A stretch of 61,841 nt of DNA from Methylobacter sp. BlB1 (GTDB taxonomy: Bacteria; Pseudomonadota; Gammaproteobacteria; Methylococcales; Methylomonadaceae): assembly GCF_015476545.1 (NCBI RefSeq), contig NZ_JADMKV010000024.1, forward strand, positions 1 to 61,841, given 5' to 3'. The translations under genes were made by a program, and so were the position numbers. Positions 16,483 to 24,805 of the stretch are shown here, in pieces (position 1 is the stretch's first letter; every line of letters starts with the position of its first letter). The notes under the pieces were generated by a model. The model ran no database searches and was not told the DNA's origin. It worked only from the letters and a program-made list of their open reading frames with translations.

Positions 16483-16846
16483 ATTTTTCTCCAGTCTCTC
16501 TTAATCAATGTATTTCTAAGTTATACCGGGCCTCGTCTTTCCTGGCCGGGCCCCATTCAGTCTCAATTCACTGCGTCCTGACAAGATCCACAGAAAGGAA
16601 ATATCAGCATTCTTTTCAGATTCACAGCGCTTGGCTTCAGTTTTCCCGTTTTCCGTTAACACAGATCAAAAAACCAGGGCAAATTCAAAAGAGGCCGTTT
16701 TTGAGCGTTTTTCGACCCGACACAAACTTTTTTCTTGCGGCATAATGGCGCTCGATTTTTTTTAAAAAAGCAGTACTTTCGCTGCTTGCATATTCGGCTA
16801 TCCGTGCGAACTTAATACTTGTGTTGTGTTATCAATAAGAAAAAAT
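16483..16846 (+). promoter_or_regulatory. csf operon upstream region
   Basis: No gene. A possible promoter near the operon is TTGCAT (16786-16791) with a TAATAC-like box about 18 bp downstream. A further CATAAT lies at 16741-16746. Bases 16824-16841 (TTGTGTTATCAATAAGAA) are identical to 20490-20507 inside CRISPR array 2, 5 bp from the csf3 start codon. A lone GTATTTC at 16509 may be a dead repeat remnant. Confidence 0.55.
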
Positions 16847-17539
16847 ATGCCAAAAACAATTCCTTTTTTAATTGAGGCGGTGTTGGACAGCCCGGTGATC
16901 CTTTCGCCGGATGCTTATTTGACGCTCGACTCCCTGTTGTCGGCTTCCTGTCAATTGCGCGGCGAGGATGACGCCCATCTGCCGCTCAGACGAACCGCTG
17001 ACGTTTACCACGCTTCCGCCGGGATTCTGGTCGGAAACCCCATCACCTCCGAAGCGCCTTTTGTGGCGCGTCTGACGGTTCGCGATTGCAGCAACCCGCG
17101 CATCAAGCCAAATAAAAAGAGCGGCCTGATCGTATCGACGGTTTCGTTTCCCGACAAAGCCAGGCTCGATCGTTATCAGGCGTTTCATGCCGCCAAGGTG
17201 ATCTGGCTCGGCTGCGGCGATCCGGATGAGACGCTCAGGATTCTGTCCAGACTCCCGGGCCTTGGCAAGCGATATAATGCCGGCTACGGTCAGGTCAGCG
17301 CTTATTCCGTAACGCCCATCCAGCGGGATTTCTCCCTGCAATTGCCGGATGACAGTTTGGCTCGTCCCGTGCCGACCCGAATATGCCAACAGCTGGGAAT
17401 TGATCTTTCCCACGCTCACCTGGACAGGGCGACTTACAAGCCCAACTATTTCGATTTCACGCAGGCCGATCTTTGTGCACTGCCAACCACACTTCTTATC
17501 AATCAGGACGATGTGGATTTTCTGAAGGAGGCTGCATGA
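16847..17539 (+). CDS. csf3: Csf3 (Cas5-like) type IV CRISPR protein
   Basis: 230 residues from the ATG at 16847; a longer frame from GTG 16826 would run through the array-matching sequence and is less likely. A RAMP-type fold is suggested by the N-terminal LIEAVLDSPVIL strand and the glycine-rich LPGLGKRYNAGYGQVSAYSV near 140-160, the Cas5/Csf3 signature. In type IV-A complexes Csf3 binds the crRNA 5' handle. It is the first gene of the csf3-csf1-cas6e-csf2 run, joined to csf1 by an ATGA overlap. Confidence 0.85.
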   Translation: MPKTIPFLIEAVLDSPVILSPDAYLTLDSLLSASCQLRGEDDAHLPLRRTADVYHASAGILVGNPITSEAPFVARLTVRDCSNPRIKPNKKSGLIVSTVSFPDKARLDRYQAFHAAKVIWLGCGDPDETLRILSRLPGLGKRYNAGYGQVSAYSVTPIQRDFSLQLPDDSLARPVPTRICQQLGIDLSHAHLDRATYKPNYFDFTQADLCALPTTLLINQDDVDFLKEAA

Positions 17540-18288
17540 ATTCAAAAGGCCAAGCGGCTTTAGCGCTCTATCACCAGTGGTTCGGCGAACGTGCGTTCGC
17601 TTTGTGCGGCCTGTCGGGCAATTCTCCCAAGCAAGGCGTTACTCAATGCTCGGGGTGCGGCGCCCAAGGCCCCCGGCACAGCGGTGCTACTCACGCCTTC
17701 TGTGACGTATGCGTGACCGTTGCCGGCAGTTACCAGGGCATAGGCACGCCGGGCCGTATGGGTGGCGGCTGGGCCGCGCTCATTACCCCGGCCTTTGCCG
17801 AGCTGACCACGACTTCCGAAAAGAACCTGCAGGCGTTCAAAACGTTGCCTCAGGCAAATCTCGCCCATGCCACGCCGAATGAACTGATCATGAAAGCGCT
17901 TTTGAACCCACCGGAACCGCCTTTCATGCTGATCCGCTTCGGCAACGCCAACGCGGACATCTGCAGCCAGCTCAGGGCGAGCTATTCGAAAGATCTGATC
18001 TACCTTTCCGGCGACACCATCGATCGCATTGATGCCAGGAAAGTGCGCGATGGCGTCGCTGCCGTTACCCGGGCTGAAATCCCGCAGAAGTTGCTTCAGC
18101 AATCCGTGGCGAGCTATAGCGCTATCGCCAGAGGCTTGTTGCCGGAAGCTGGCCTTCAAAAGGCCAGGCAGACGATCTGCGATGCCGAGGTTAAGTTGCC
18201 GGGCATCACTGAAATTATCCGATCCATGCCCTTGATCGGTTCAACAGAATACAAATGGATAATGGCGTGTTCCTATGCAAGCAAATAA
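17536..18288 (+). CDS. csf1: Csf1 (type IV large-subunit-like, zinc finger)
   Basis: 250 residues from the ATG at 17536 (GAAGGAGG ribosome binding site). A zinc finger is formed by C38, C41, C56 and C59 (CSGCG and FCDVC), the hallmark of Csf1. The remainder is mixed alpha/beta with a helical C-terminus. Csf1 is the Cas8-like subunit of the type IV-A effector, thought to bind the target-proximal end and help DinG recruitment. Its start overlaps csf3 and its end overlaps cas6e by 14 bp. Confidence 0.85.
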   Translation: MNSKGQAALALYHQWFGERAFALCGLSGNSPKQGVTQCSGCGAQGPRHSGATHAFCDVCVTVAGSYQGIGTPGRMGGGWAALITPAFAELTTTSEKNLQAFKTLPQANLAHATPNELIMKALLNPPEPPFMLIRFGNANADICSQLRASYSKDLIYLSGDTIDRIDARKVRDGVAAVTRAEIPQKLLQQSVASYSAIARGLLPEAGLQKARQTICDAEVKLPGITEIIRSMPLIGSTEYKWIMACSYASK

Positions 18289-18853
18289 TGCTCTTTCCGA
18301 AATCAGATTTTTGGCCGCTTCCGTAAGGGACGTCTATGCCGCCCATAAGGCGACCTGGCAAGTCATGGGGCAATCGCCTGACCAAACCCGGCACTTCCAC
18401 CACGATTGCAATTTTCTGCCGTCCCGAGAGGGGGCGCTCATTACGATCAGGGCACGGCCGGACCATCTTCCGCCGGAATCGACCCCGGTCAAAACGGCTT
18501 ATGAGGCCGGCATAACGCTTAATTTCGCTCTATCAGCGTGTGCTTCCACACGCCAAACCGGGGCTAATCGTGAAGTGCCCTGCTTGTCGCGTGATCAGCT
18601 GGTCGACTGGCTTGATCGCCACGCGTTAAGACACGGCTTCCAAATCGATCATCCGTTACTGGTAGCCGACACCCAAGCCTTGCCGGTCGTAAAGCCGGGC
18701 CATCCCGTATTTTTCTTAAACAAGGCTTTTTACTCGGGAAATCTGACGGTCATCGATAGTGCGCTGTTTTCGAAAGCGCTCACAGAGGGTATTGGCCGGC
18801 ACAAAGGCCTGGGTTTCGGCATGCTAAAAATCATCAACACTCATAATCAATAA
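18275..18853 (+). CDS. cas6e: Cas6e-like crRNA endoribonuclease
   Basis: 192 residues, somewhat shorter than E. coli Cas6e. The N-terminal region has the Cas6e-type YxxHxxxW pattern (DVYAAHKATWQVMG; H24 the probable general acid) and the C-terminus has the RAMP glycine-rich loop GIGRHKGLGFGML at 172-184. It would cut the CRISPR transcript at the 3' base of each repeat hairpin, leaving a handle such as GTTGTAG or GTTAATGG. Use of a Cas6e-type rather than Csf5-type enzyme fits the I-E-like repeat hairpins. Confidence 0.85.
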   Translation: MQANNALSEIRFLAASVRDVYAAHKATWQVMGQSPDQTRHFHHDCNFLPSREGALITIRARPDHLPPESTPVKTAYEAGITLNFALSACASTRQTGANREVPCLSRDQLVDWLDRHALRHGFQIDHPLLVADTQALPVVKPGHPVFFLNKAFYSGNLTVIDSALFSKALTEGIGRHKGLGFGMLKIINTHNQ

Positions 18854-18869
18854 CAAGAAGGGAAATAAA

Positions 18870-19967
18870 ATGGAATCATTCAACATTGTCATGACGGGAA
18901 CGGTAACGCCTCATGAGGCGAGTCCATTGGCCACTGCACCGATTAAGCCTGATCGCGAAGTTGCAACGAGCGAGAAATACCAGCAAGGCGACGACAAAAC
19001 GGCCAGATTGCCGCGCATGGCCAAATATTTTCAGGATACCGCCGGTCTTGCCTATATGCCCTATTTTCCCGCTGCCGGCATCCGTGGCGCATTACGGCGC
19101 GCGGCCCGCGACAGTATTTTTACATTCATGAAAGACGAGAAATGGGGGCTGGAATTGCACCGGCTGTTGACGATCGGTGGCGTCAGCACGGCCGGTCCGG
19201 AAGGCAGCATCAACATCAGCGCGATTCAGGCTTTTCGGGATCGGAATCCGTTAATTTCATTGTTCGGCGCCACATCGGGACCGAACCATCCCTGGATAGA
19301 AGGCCGCTTGTCAGTGGGTCATGCCATCCCTTCCCATGCCTTCGTGCCACCGATTGTCACGGGCATCAGAACCGATCCGGTTCGCCGCAAGCCATCGGAA
19401 ATCACCATGCTGGACGAAACTTCCGCGGCGGCGCTGGATGATATCTGCAATGCCGGCCGCACGGTATCCAGGCTGAAGAAACAGATTGAGGAATGCAATG
19501 CTGACATCAAAAAAGCGAGAAAGCATGGCGACGAAGCGGCGCTCAAGGAAAAAACTGAACTGGTAGAGCAATTGACCGGCCAGATGAATCGAGCGTCTGA
19601 CCTTGCCGGCACGTCTGTCAGTATTCAAATGCCGTTATCCGGCTACGAGATCATCCCACCACTGATGCCGTTGAATCAGCGCATCGTTGGGCAAGACCTT
19701 ACCCTGACTGAACTCGGGCTGCTGGTTGTGGCATTGAGAAGGTTTGCGCAAAAGCCCCTGCTCGGCGCTCATCAGGCGCATGGCTGCGGTGTTGTTCGCT
19801 GCGAATGGGAAACCTCAGTGAATGGGATCAAAGGCACGGTTACCCTGGAGCCATTTGTGGACCTATTTATTCAAGGGGATCAGTTGCGGGCGCTGTTGAC
19901 CGAGGCCGAGGATCAATTCAAATCGTCGATGGAAAACTGCACGGAGCAGGCGCTATTGCCCGCGTAA
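18870..19967 (+). CDS. csf2: Csf2 (Cas7-like backbone subunit)
   Basis: 365 residues; ribosome binding site AAGGGAAATAA. The Cas7/Csf2 RAMP core is shown by the N-terminal FNIVMTGTVTPHEASPL, the PYFPAAGIRGALRRAARD segment near 67-84 and the late LLVVALRRFAQKPLLGAHQAHG. Copies of Csf2 coat the crRNA spacer. An inserted charged helix (ICNAGRTVSRLKKQIEEC onward, about 190-245) looks like a coiled-coil hairpin and is a lineage feature. Array 2 follows 70 bp downstream, so the operon could read into it. Confidence 0.88.
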   Translation: MESFNIVMTGTVTPHEASPLATAPIKPDREVATSEKYQQGDDKTARLPRMAKYFQDTAGLAYMPYFPAAGIRGALRRAARDSIFTFMKDEKWGLELHRLLTIGGVSTAGPEGSINISAIQAFRDRNPLISLFGATSGPNHPWIEGRLSVGHAIPSHAFVPPIVTGIRTDPVRRKPSEITMLDETSAAALDDICNAGRTVSRLKKQIEECNADIKKARKHGDEAALKEKTELVEQLTGQMNRASDLAGTSVSIQMPLSGYEIIPPLMPLNQRIVGQDLTLTELGLLVVALRRFAQKPLLGAHQAHGCGVVRCEWETSVNGIKGTVTLEPFVDLFIQGDQLRALLTEAEDQFKSSMENCTEQALLPA

Positions 19968-20012
19968 CGCATCGTTCGAATTGGTGGCAATTTATACCGG
20001 AGATAATATATT

Positions 20013-20036
20013 TAAAAACATTGACTTACAGCTAGA
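20013..20036 (+). promoter_or_regulatory. Leader end of CRISPR array 2
   Basis: GACTTAC (20023-20029), three bases, TAGA (20033-20036), then the first repeat: the same junction as array 1. The preceding 20 bases are AT-rich (GATAATATATTTAAAA). Confidence 0.6.
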
Positions 20037-20668
20037 GTATTTCCCCTATGTGTAGGGGTTGTAGGCAGGTACGACTGCACAACCATGACATATTGCAGTA
20101 TTTCCCCTATGTGTAGGGGTTGTAGAAACAACACCTTGAATTAGATGAGCAATGACGAGGTATTTCCCCTATGCGTAGGGGCCTGTTAAACAACGACTTA
20201 CGAGTCGTCAATTGTATCTCTCCTTCTTATAGGAGTTTTAGAGTGGCCGGGAATCTGCTGAAGTCGAAGGTCTTGGTATTTTTCCCCTATAAATATTAGG
20301 GGTTGCAGGACTTTGGCATATTCGGGAATGGTACTTATGTATTTCCCCTATGGCGTAGGGGTTGCTGGAAATATAAACGACGACCCTGGATTATCTCTGA
20401 ACGTTTCTGCCGTGAATACCATCCTGAAGTATTTCCCCTATGTGCAGGGGCCAGTAGAGATTACATTTCTCCATTTCTGGAGTTTTTGATTGTGTTATCA
20501 ATAAGAAGGCAGAGCTTAAGGTATTGGGCATTTCTCCTGATAAATAGGAGTTGGCGGTCTACATGACCTTGTGCAGCCGAGCGCTATGATTTTTCCTCTA
20601 GAGGTTAGTGCTGGATCTGGTCGCCATGAGCTTTATTGCCGTATTTCCCCTTCTTTGGGGTTGTTGTT
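20037..20668 (+). CRISPR. CRISPR array 2, about eleven degenerate repeats
   Basis: Repeat units start at 20037, 20098, 20160, 20214, 20276, 20339, 20429, 20463, 20528, 20588 and 20641. The best copies read GTATTTCCCCTATG.GTAGGGGTTGTAG. Later copies diverge but keep a hairpin by paired changes: CTCCT/AGGAG (20214, 20528), CTCCA/TGGAG (20463), CCTC/GAGG (20588). Spacing is about 61 bp at first, then irregular (90, 34, 65, 60 and 53 bp). The spacer following the 20463 unit matches the csf3 upstream region. No cas1 or cas2 is present to renew the array. Confidence 0.88.
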
Positions 20669-20811
20669 AAAAATAATGGATCGCCAGTTACTGTTTAACA
20701 AAGTAATAGCCGGCAGGGATGCCAGGTATTTTGGCCCAAGACTAATAATAAATTGCTCAATTTTTGATGTGCGGTAAATCACTGATAAATATGTCTATGA
20801 TATAAATTCCT

Positions 20812-22905
20812 ATGCAGAAAATAACAATTTCCCAAATTACTGAACAAGCGTTCGCCCAAAACGGCCCGTTGTCAAAATTCGTTAAGAATTATGTGCCCAA
20901 TCCCGTGCAGATCGAGTATGCCGCTCAAGTCGCGCAATGCTTTGATGCCGGCTCACCGGAACAAACCGCCATCGGTTTGCTCGAAGCCGGCACCGGCATT
21001 GGCAAAACGCTTGGCTATGCCATTCCTCTGCTGGCTTATGCCGCCCTCGAGGGTAAACGGGTCGCGATCTCCACCTACACCATTCAGCTGCAATCGCAGC
21101 TACTCTGCGCCGGCGGCGATGTCGATATTGCCAGGCAGATTATTCACGAACTGACGGGAAAGTCGCTCACCGTAGCCCCGCGTCTTGGCCTGCGCAATTT
21201 TGTGAGTCCGTTAAGAATTCGGACGGCATTGGCAATCAAAGGCGTCACCGAGCCATCGGATGCCGCCAAGCAATTTATCGACTGGGCCACTTCCTCAAAA
21301 ACGGGCCTGTTCCTGGAATGGAACAGGCTGCACGGTGAAATTCCGATTGAATTTCTAACCGCTGAAATTTGCTGCGAACCCTATCTGCCGGAATCTGAAA
21401 AACAACGTTATCTGGCCCACAGGGAATTTGCCAAAGCGGCCGATGTCATCATCACCAACCACAGCCTTACGCTGCTGCATGCGCGTTCCAAGGAATTCTC
21501 GGTACTGGATGCGCCGGATGAAGCCCCGATCTCGATTATCGTGGCCGACGAAGCCGACCGGATAGAATCGGCTGCCGAACAGCTGTCGCAACGATCAGCC
21601 GCACTCATGTCCATGCGCTCCTTGTTTGACAGAAACGATGACCCGGCCAGCCAAGGCATTGTCAATGGCATCCGGACGATTTGCGACTTGGCCAGCCGTG
21701 TAGATACCGGCCGGGATGCGCATGTGAATCTGTTAAACAATCCGGTCCTGGCGTCTGAGATCAGTTTCCAGATTTCTCAGCTTCTGCCCTATTTTGACCA
21801 GGCGCTGAAATCCTGTTCGGACAACGAGCAGATAGCTGAAATGGTCCTGCACAGGCAATCCTTGTCGGAATTCAGGTCACGACTCGCTCAGGATTCGGCT
21901 TCGACGATACCGATCATTCACTTTTCCGAAGTCCGGCGCTACCCTTCCCTTCGCGCTGTTGATCCCAATCCAGGCACTTTGTTCGGCCGGTTATGGCAGG
22001 ATGCCCCCGAGCAGGATAGGAAGCCTTATCTGGAAGCGGCTTTGCTAACCTCGGCGACATTAAGCGATGGCAGAGAATCCTCGCTGAAATCCGTGGCGCA
22101 TTCCCTGGGACTTTTCAAGTCCAGCCACTACCGCCTGACTACCGGACTATTCGAGCCGGCCAAGTTTGGCGCGCTGTCCATTGTGCTGCCTGACGAAAAC
22201 GCTCCAACGCCCACCCTGTCCGTTTCGGACGATGAGTTTTCCAGCGATCCCGCATGGATCGCCTATGCTGCCGATATGATTGCCAACGCCTCGGCCTCCG
22301 GCGAACGGGTGCTCGCCCTCACCTTATCCTACCGGGACACCCGCATGATCGCCGCCAGTGTCCGTTTGAGACACCCGCATATCACGACCCTGATCCAGCA
22401 TACGGAAACCGATCCCCTCCAGGAACTGCTGGTCCGCTTTTCCGAAACAGACGGAGCCGTTCTTCTCTCCCCCTCCTGCTGGGAAGGCGTCAACCTGCCC
22501 GGTCTGGTCAAGAACCTGGTCATCACCCGTATTCCATTTGCGCCGCCTGATCAGTCAGTGGCTGAAATCATCAGGAGCTCGATGCTGAAACGAGGCTTCT
22601 CGCCTTCGGTGATAACGGCCACGATCTATGGGCGCTCCGTCATCAGCACGCGCAGAAAACTACGACAGGCGATCGGACGAGGCATTCGCCAGCTGAACGA
22701 TGTGTGCTGCGTCTGGTTTGGCGACAGACGCATCCTGTCCCAAGACGGCAAGCTGAACCTGGCTTCCTGTCTGCCGACGAGGTTTTGTCCGGCCCTGAAG
22801 ACTGCGAGTACCTTCACCCTGGATAGGGTCGTGCAAAGCAAAGAGCCGGAAGTGATTGCGCAGCCCAAGCCTATCGCCTGGCCAAAGCAGCGGGTATATT
22901 TTTAA
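20812..22905 (+). CDS. dinG: Type IV CRISPR-associated DinG helicase (Csf4)
   Basis: 697 residues, SF2 XPD/DinG family. Walker A EAGTGIGKT at 58-66, motif II VADEADRIE near 243, motif VI QAIGRGIRQ near 620. The four-cysteine Fe-S cluster region of cellular DinG is not visible (only ICCEPY in that part), as in other CRISPR-linked DinG proteins. It unwinds DNA at the R-loop and is needed for type IV-A interference without target cleavage. It is separated from csf2 by array 2 (845 bp), so it probably has its own promoter. Confidence 0.9.
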   Translation: MQKITISQITEQAFAQNGPLSKFVKNYVPNPVQIEYAAQVAQCFDAGSPEQTAIGLLEAGTGIGKTLGYAIPLLAYAALEGKRVAISTYTIQLQSQLLCAGGDVDIARQIIHELTGKSLTVAPRLGLRNFVSPLRIRTALAIKGVTEPSDAAKQFIDWATSSKTGLFLEWNRLHGEIPIEFLTAEICCEPYLPESEKQRYLAHREFAKAADVIITNHSLTLLHARSKEFSVLDAPDEAPISIIVADEADRIESAAEQLSQRSAALMSMRSLFDRNDDPASQGIVNGIRTICDLASRVDTGRDAHVNLLNNPVLASEISFQISQLLPYFDQALKSCSDNEQIAEMVLHRQSLSEFRSRLAQDSASTIPIIHFSEVRRYPSLRAVDPNPGTLFGRLWQDAPEQDRKPYLEAALLTSATLSDGRESSLKSVAHSLGLFKSSHYRLTTGLFEPAKFGALSIVLPDENAPTPTLSVSDDEFSSDPAWIAYAADMIANASASGERVLALTLSYRDTRMIAASVRLRHPHITTLIQHTETDPLQELLVRFSETDGAVLLSPSCWEGVNLPGLVKNLVITRIPFAPPDQSVAEIIRSSMLKRGFSPSVITATIYGRSVISTRRKLRQAIGRGIRQLNDVCCVWFGDRRILSQDGKLNLASCLPTRFCPALKTASTFTLDRVVQSKEPEVIAQPKPIAWPKQRVYF

Positions 22906-23013
22906 CATCGTGCCCGGCAGATAGCTGGGATTTATTGAAATCGAGTGGGTCGTCGAAGTGACCATGAAATCAGAAGTCTTTCTTGACCCGATCGATTACA
23001 GGAATCAGAAAAG

Positions 23014-23583
23014 ATGAAAGACGATATTGACCTAATTGACTATCTCAAAACCCGCCTGAATTATCGTTCAGATGCCCAACTAGCAGAGGAATACTTAAGT
23101 ATCTCTCGACACGCTATTTACCGCATCAGAGCCGGGGGAGTAGATTTAGGACCTATACCCAGACTTAAGGTTATCGAGAAGACCGGATATTTGAAGTCAG
23201 TAACGCATATTGAAAGCTTGGCGGCAAAAAATCTTGCGGAAGAAATTGCCGGGCGTATTGAAGATTCTGCAGCGATTATGGCACTGTCAAAAATTGACGA
23301 TGACGAATCACATGAATCACATCAGCAATTGCTGAAACTCATTAAACCGTTTTTGACCAGTAGAGTTGATGAAGAGCTGGCCAATGCGATTGGGCTAAAG
23401 CGGACATCGCTCTCAATGGTGAGGAAGGGCAAAGCAAAATTTGGCATTTATCCTCGGCTCAAAATTTTGCAACTGCTGGATCCGGACGCAAATCTGGATG
23501 AACTTCAAAGAGTGTTAGGTAATTCTGGGGAATTATTAAGAGTTCTTCGCCAACTTCTTCAGCGGGACTATCCTGTAACTTGA
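23014..23583 (+). CDS. DNA-binding-like protein with tandem repeat domains
   Basis: 189 residues. Two homologous HTH-like units are visible: residues ~6-60 (YLKTRLNYRSDAQLAEEYL...IYRIRAGG...IPRLKVIE) and ~108-160 (LIKPFLTSRVDEELANAIG...LSMVRKGK...YPRLKILQLL). Both have the pattern helix, D-x-x-LA-x-x, R-T/I turn helix, then a P-R-L-K helix. An internal duplication in a regulator 108 bp after dinG on the same strand suggests control of the CRISPR locus, but this is inference. GAAAAG precedes the ATG. Confidence 0.65.
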   Translation: MKDDIDLIDYLKTRLNYRSDAQLAEEYLSISRHAIYRIRAGGVDLGPIPRLKVIEKTGYLKSVTHIESLAAKNLAEEIAGRIEDSAAIMALSKIDDDESHESHQQLLKLIKPFLTSRVDEELANAIGLKRTSLSMVRKGKAKFGIYPRLKILQLLDPDANLDELQRVLGNSGELLRVLRQLLQRDYPVT

Positions 23584-23725
23584 CAAAAAATGCATTCCAA
23601 TTAACTATCCACCATAACTTGCCCAAAATAAGGAAGTACCATGAGCCCAATTAAGACAATGGATAAGCTGCTAGGAGCCGGCGTCGCCCGCTGCTCACTG
23701 TTTTAATGCCAGAAACACAAGTAGC

Positions 23726-23950
23726 GTGACAGGCGTCTCTATTGATTACCGAATCAATGCAAAAAACAGTGTGACGCATGCATACTGGTTGGCCAAAGTG
23801 GTTGTTGCCGGAAAAGCTAAAACAAAGTCTTGGTCTATCAGGCGTCATGGTTATAAGAAAGCTTGGGAACTGGCGGTTGCTTTTCGGATTAAAATGACCA
23901 ATCAATCCCTGACAACCCAAGCCCCCCTAAACCGAATCAGAAACTGCTGA
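23726..23950 (+). CDS. AP2-domain-like DNA-binding protein
   Basis: 74 residues from GTG 23726. TGVSIDYRINAKNSVTHAYW, then SWSIRRHGYKKAWELAVAFR is the pattern of the AP2/ERF-like domain of phage and plasmid proteins (GV strand, K-rich strand, helix ending A..LA..R). The frame is open upstream to a stop near 23670 and reads NARNTSSVTGVS, also typical of AP2 proteins, but has no ATG there, so the N-terminus may be lost or start at GTG. Confidence 0.55.
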   Translation: MTGVSIDYRINAKNSVTHAYWLAKVVVAGKAKTKSWSIRRHGYKKAWELAVAFRIKMTNQSLTTQAPLNRIRNC

Positions 23951-24021
23951 GGTGGGGGGCAGAAAATCAGATTCAATTATCGCGGGAAATTAATTCCCCC
24001 ATCCGCAAACCGATCGAAGCG

Positions 24022-24195
24022 TCAGCCATGATCGACTTCTACAAACCATCGTCCGTCTGCACACTCAATAAGGTTCAAGCCGGCGTCAGGAAACTCGCCT
24101 AACACCCAATCGACGAATGTGTCGAGGTGAGTGTAACTGACCGTTCGGTACATCGCGTGCGTATTGACTGCAACACTGTAACTCCGGATACCCAT
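24022..24195 (-). CDS. 57-residue hypothetical protein
   Basis: ATG at 24195 with GAGG 8 nt upstream; stop at 24022. The product begins MGIRSYSVAVNTHAMYRTVS, contains HLDTFVDWVLGEFPDAGLN and ends GRWFVEVDHG. Alternating hydrophobic strands around an amphipathic helix give a beta-alpha-beta look. Ribosome binding site and composition favour a real gene too short for usual cutoffs. No family recognised. Confidence 0.65.
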   Translation of the reverse strand: MGIRSYSVAVNTHAMYRTVSYTHLDTFVDWVLGEFPDAGLNLIECADGRWFVEVDHG

Positions 24196-24249
24196 TTTTT
24201 TACCTCATGTGGTGACAAATAGGTCGGCGGTCGAGGTCAAGCCGTGATT

Positions 24250-24588
24250 CTATGGATGGCGCTCTTCGTTATTTGATATTAGCGCCGATGGACGCCCCGA
24301 CCATCGAGCATGCATATGCTGATCGAATTCTGGATCTATCTCACGAACGAATTTATCTGCAACGGCTCGGATACGAGAATCAATGCCCGCTATCTGGAGC
24401 GCTTTTGACAAGCCAGCGGCGTATTTATCGATGAAAACTGCCGCGAGTTCTGGCGTTTCGGCACCACGATTCACATCATTCCTTCTGGACTCCGCATAAC
24501 TCTGTATTTCAGCGATAATATCACGCTCAATCGCTTCAAGTAGATGAGGCCAAATTGTACCCGGTGGTAGGTCTTTTAGATGATTCAT
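24250..24588 (-). CDS. Unknown helical protein
   Basis: 112 residues; AAAGGAAAAGAG just before the ATG. Mostly helical and charged (LLEAIERDIIAEIQSYAESRR, VFIDKYAAGLSKAL, VADKFVREIDPEF). No signal or membrane segment. A 54-bp gap leads to the 57-residue gene downstream on the same strand, so the two may be cotranscribed. Function unknown. Confidence 0.6.
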   Translation of the reverse strand: MNHLKDLPPGTIWPHLLEAIERDIIAEIQSYAESRRNDVNRGAETPELAAVFIDKYAAGLSKALQIAGIDSRIRAVADKFVREIDPEFDQHMHARWSGRPSALISNNEERHP

Positions 24589-24805
24589 GCTCTTTTCCTT
24601 TTGTTAATTCAACTCGATTTTACGATTTAACACCAAGATTAAACATCTTTATTTAACAGTGTTTATACACACGTTTTTTACGTAGACCCATTTATTATAT
24701 AAGGTAAGGATCGAGCAAACCCCGCCCGATCCTGTTTGTGTAGATACGAGTGCAGTGGGTTTTGAATCTGGTTCGAGGCACTTAATATAACAAAATAGAT
24801 TTTCC

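Noticed and set aside
16509-16515. Lone GTATTTC after array 1 as a tenth repeat
   Set aside because: No hairpin or 3' handle follows; at most a remnant.
20318-20327. Array-2 spacer GCATATTCGG also occurs near the csf3 promoter (about 16788-16797)
   Set aside because: Only 10 nt and not at the spacer start; too short to separate from chance, unlike the 18-nt match.
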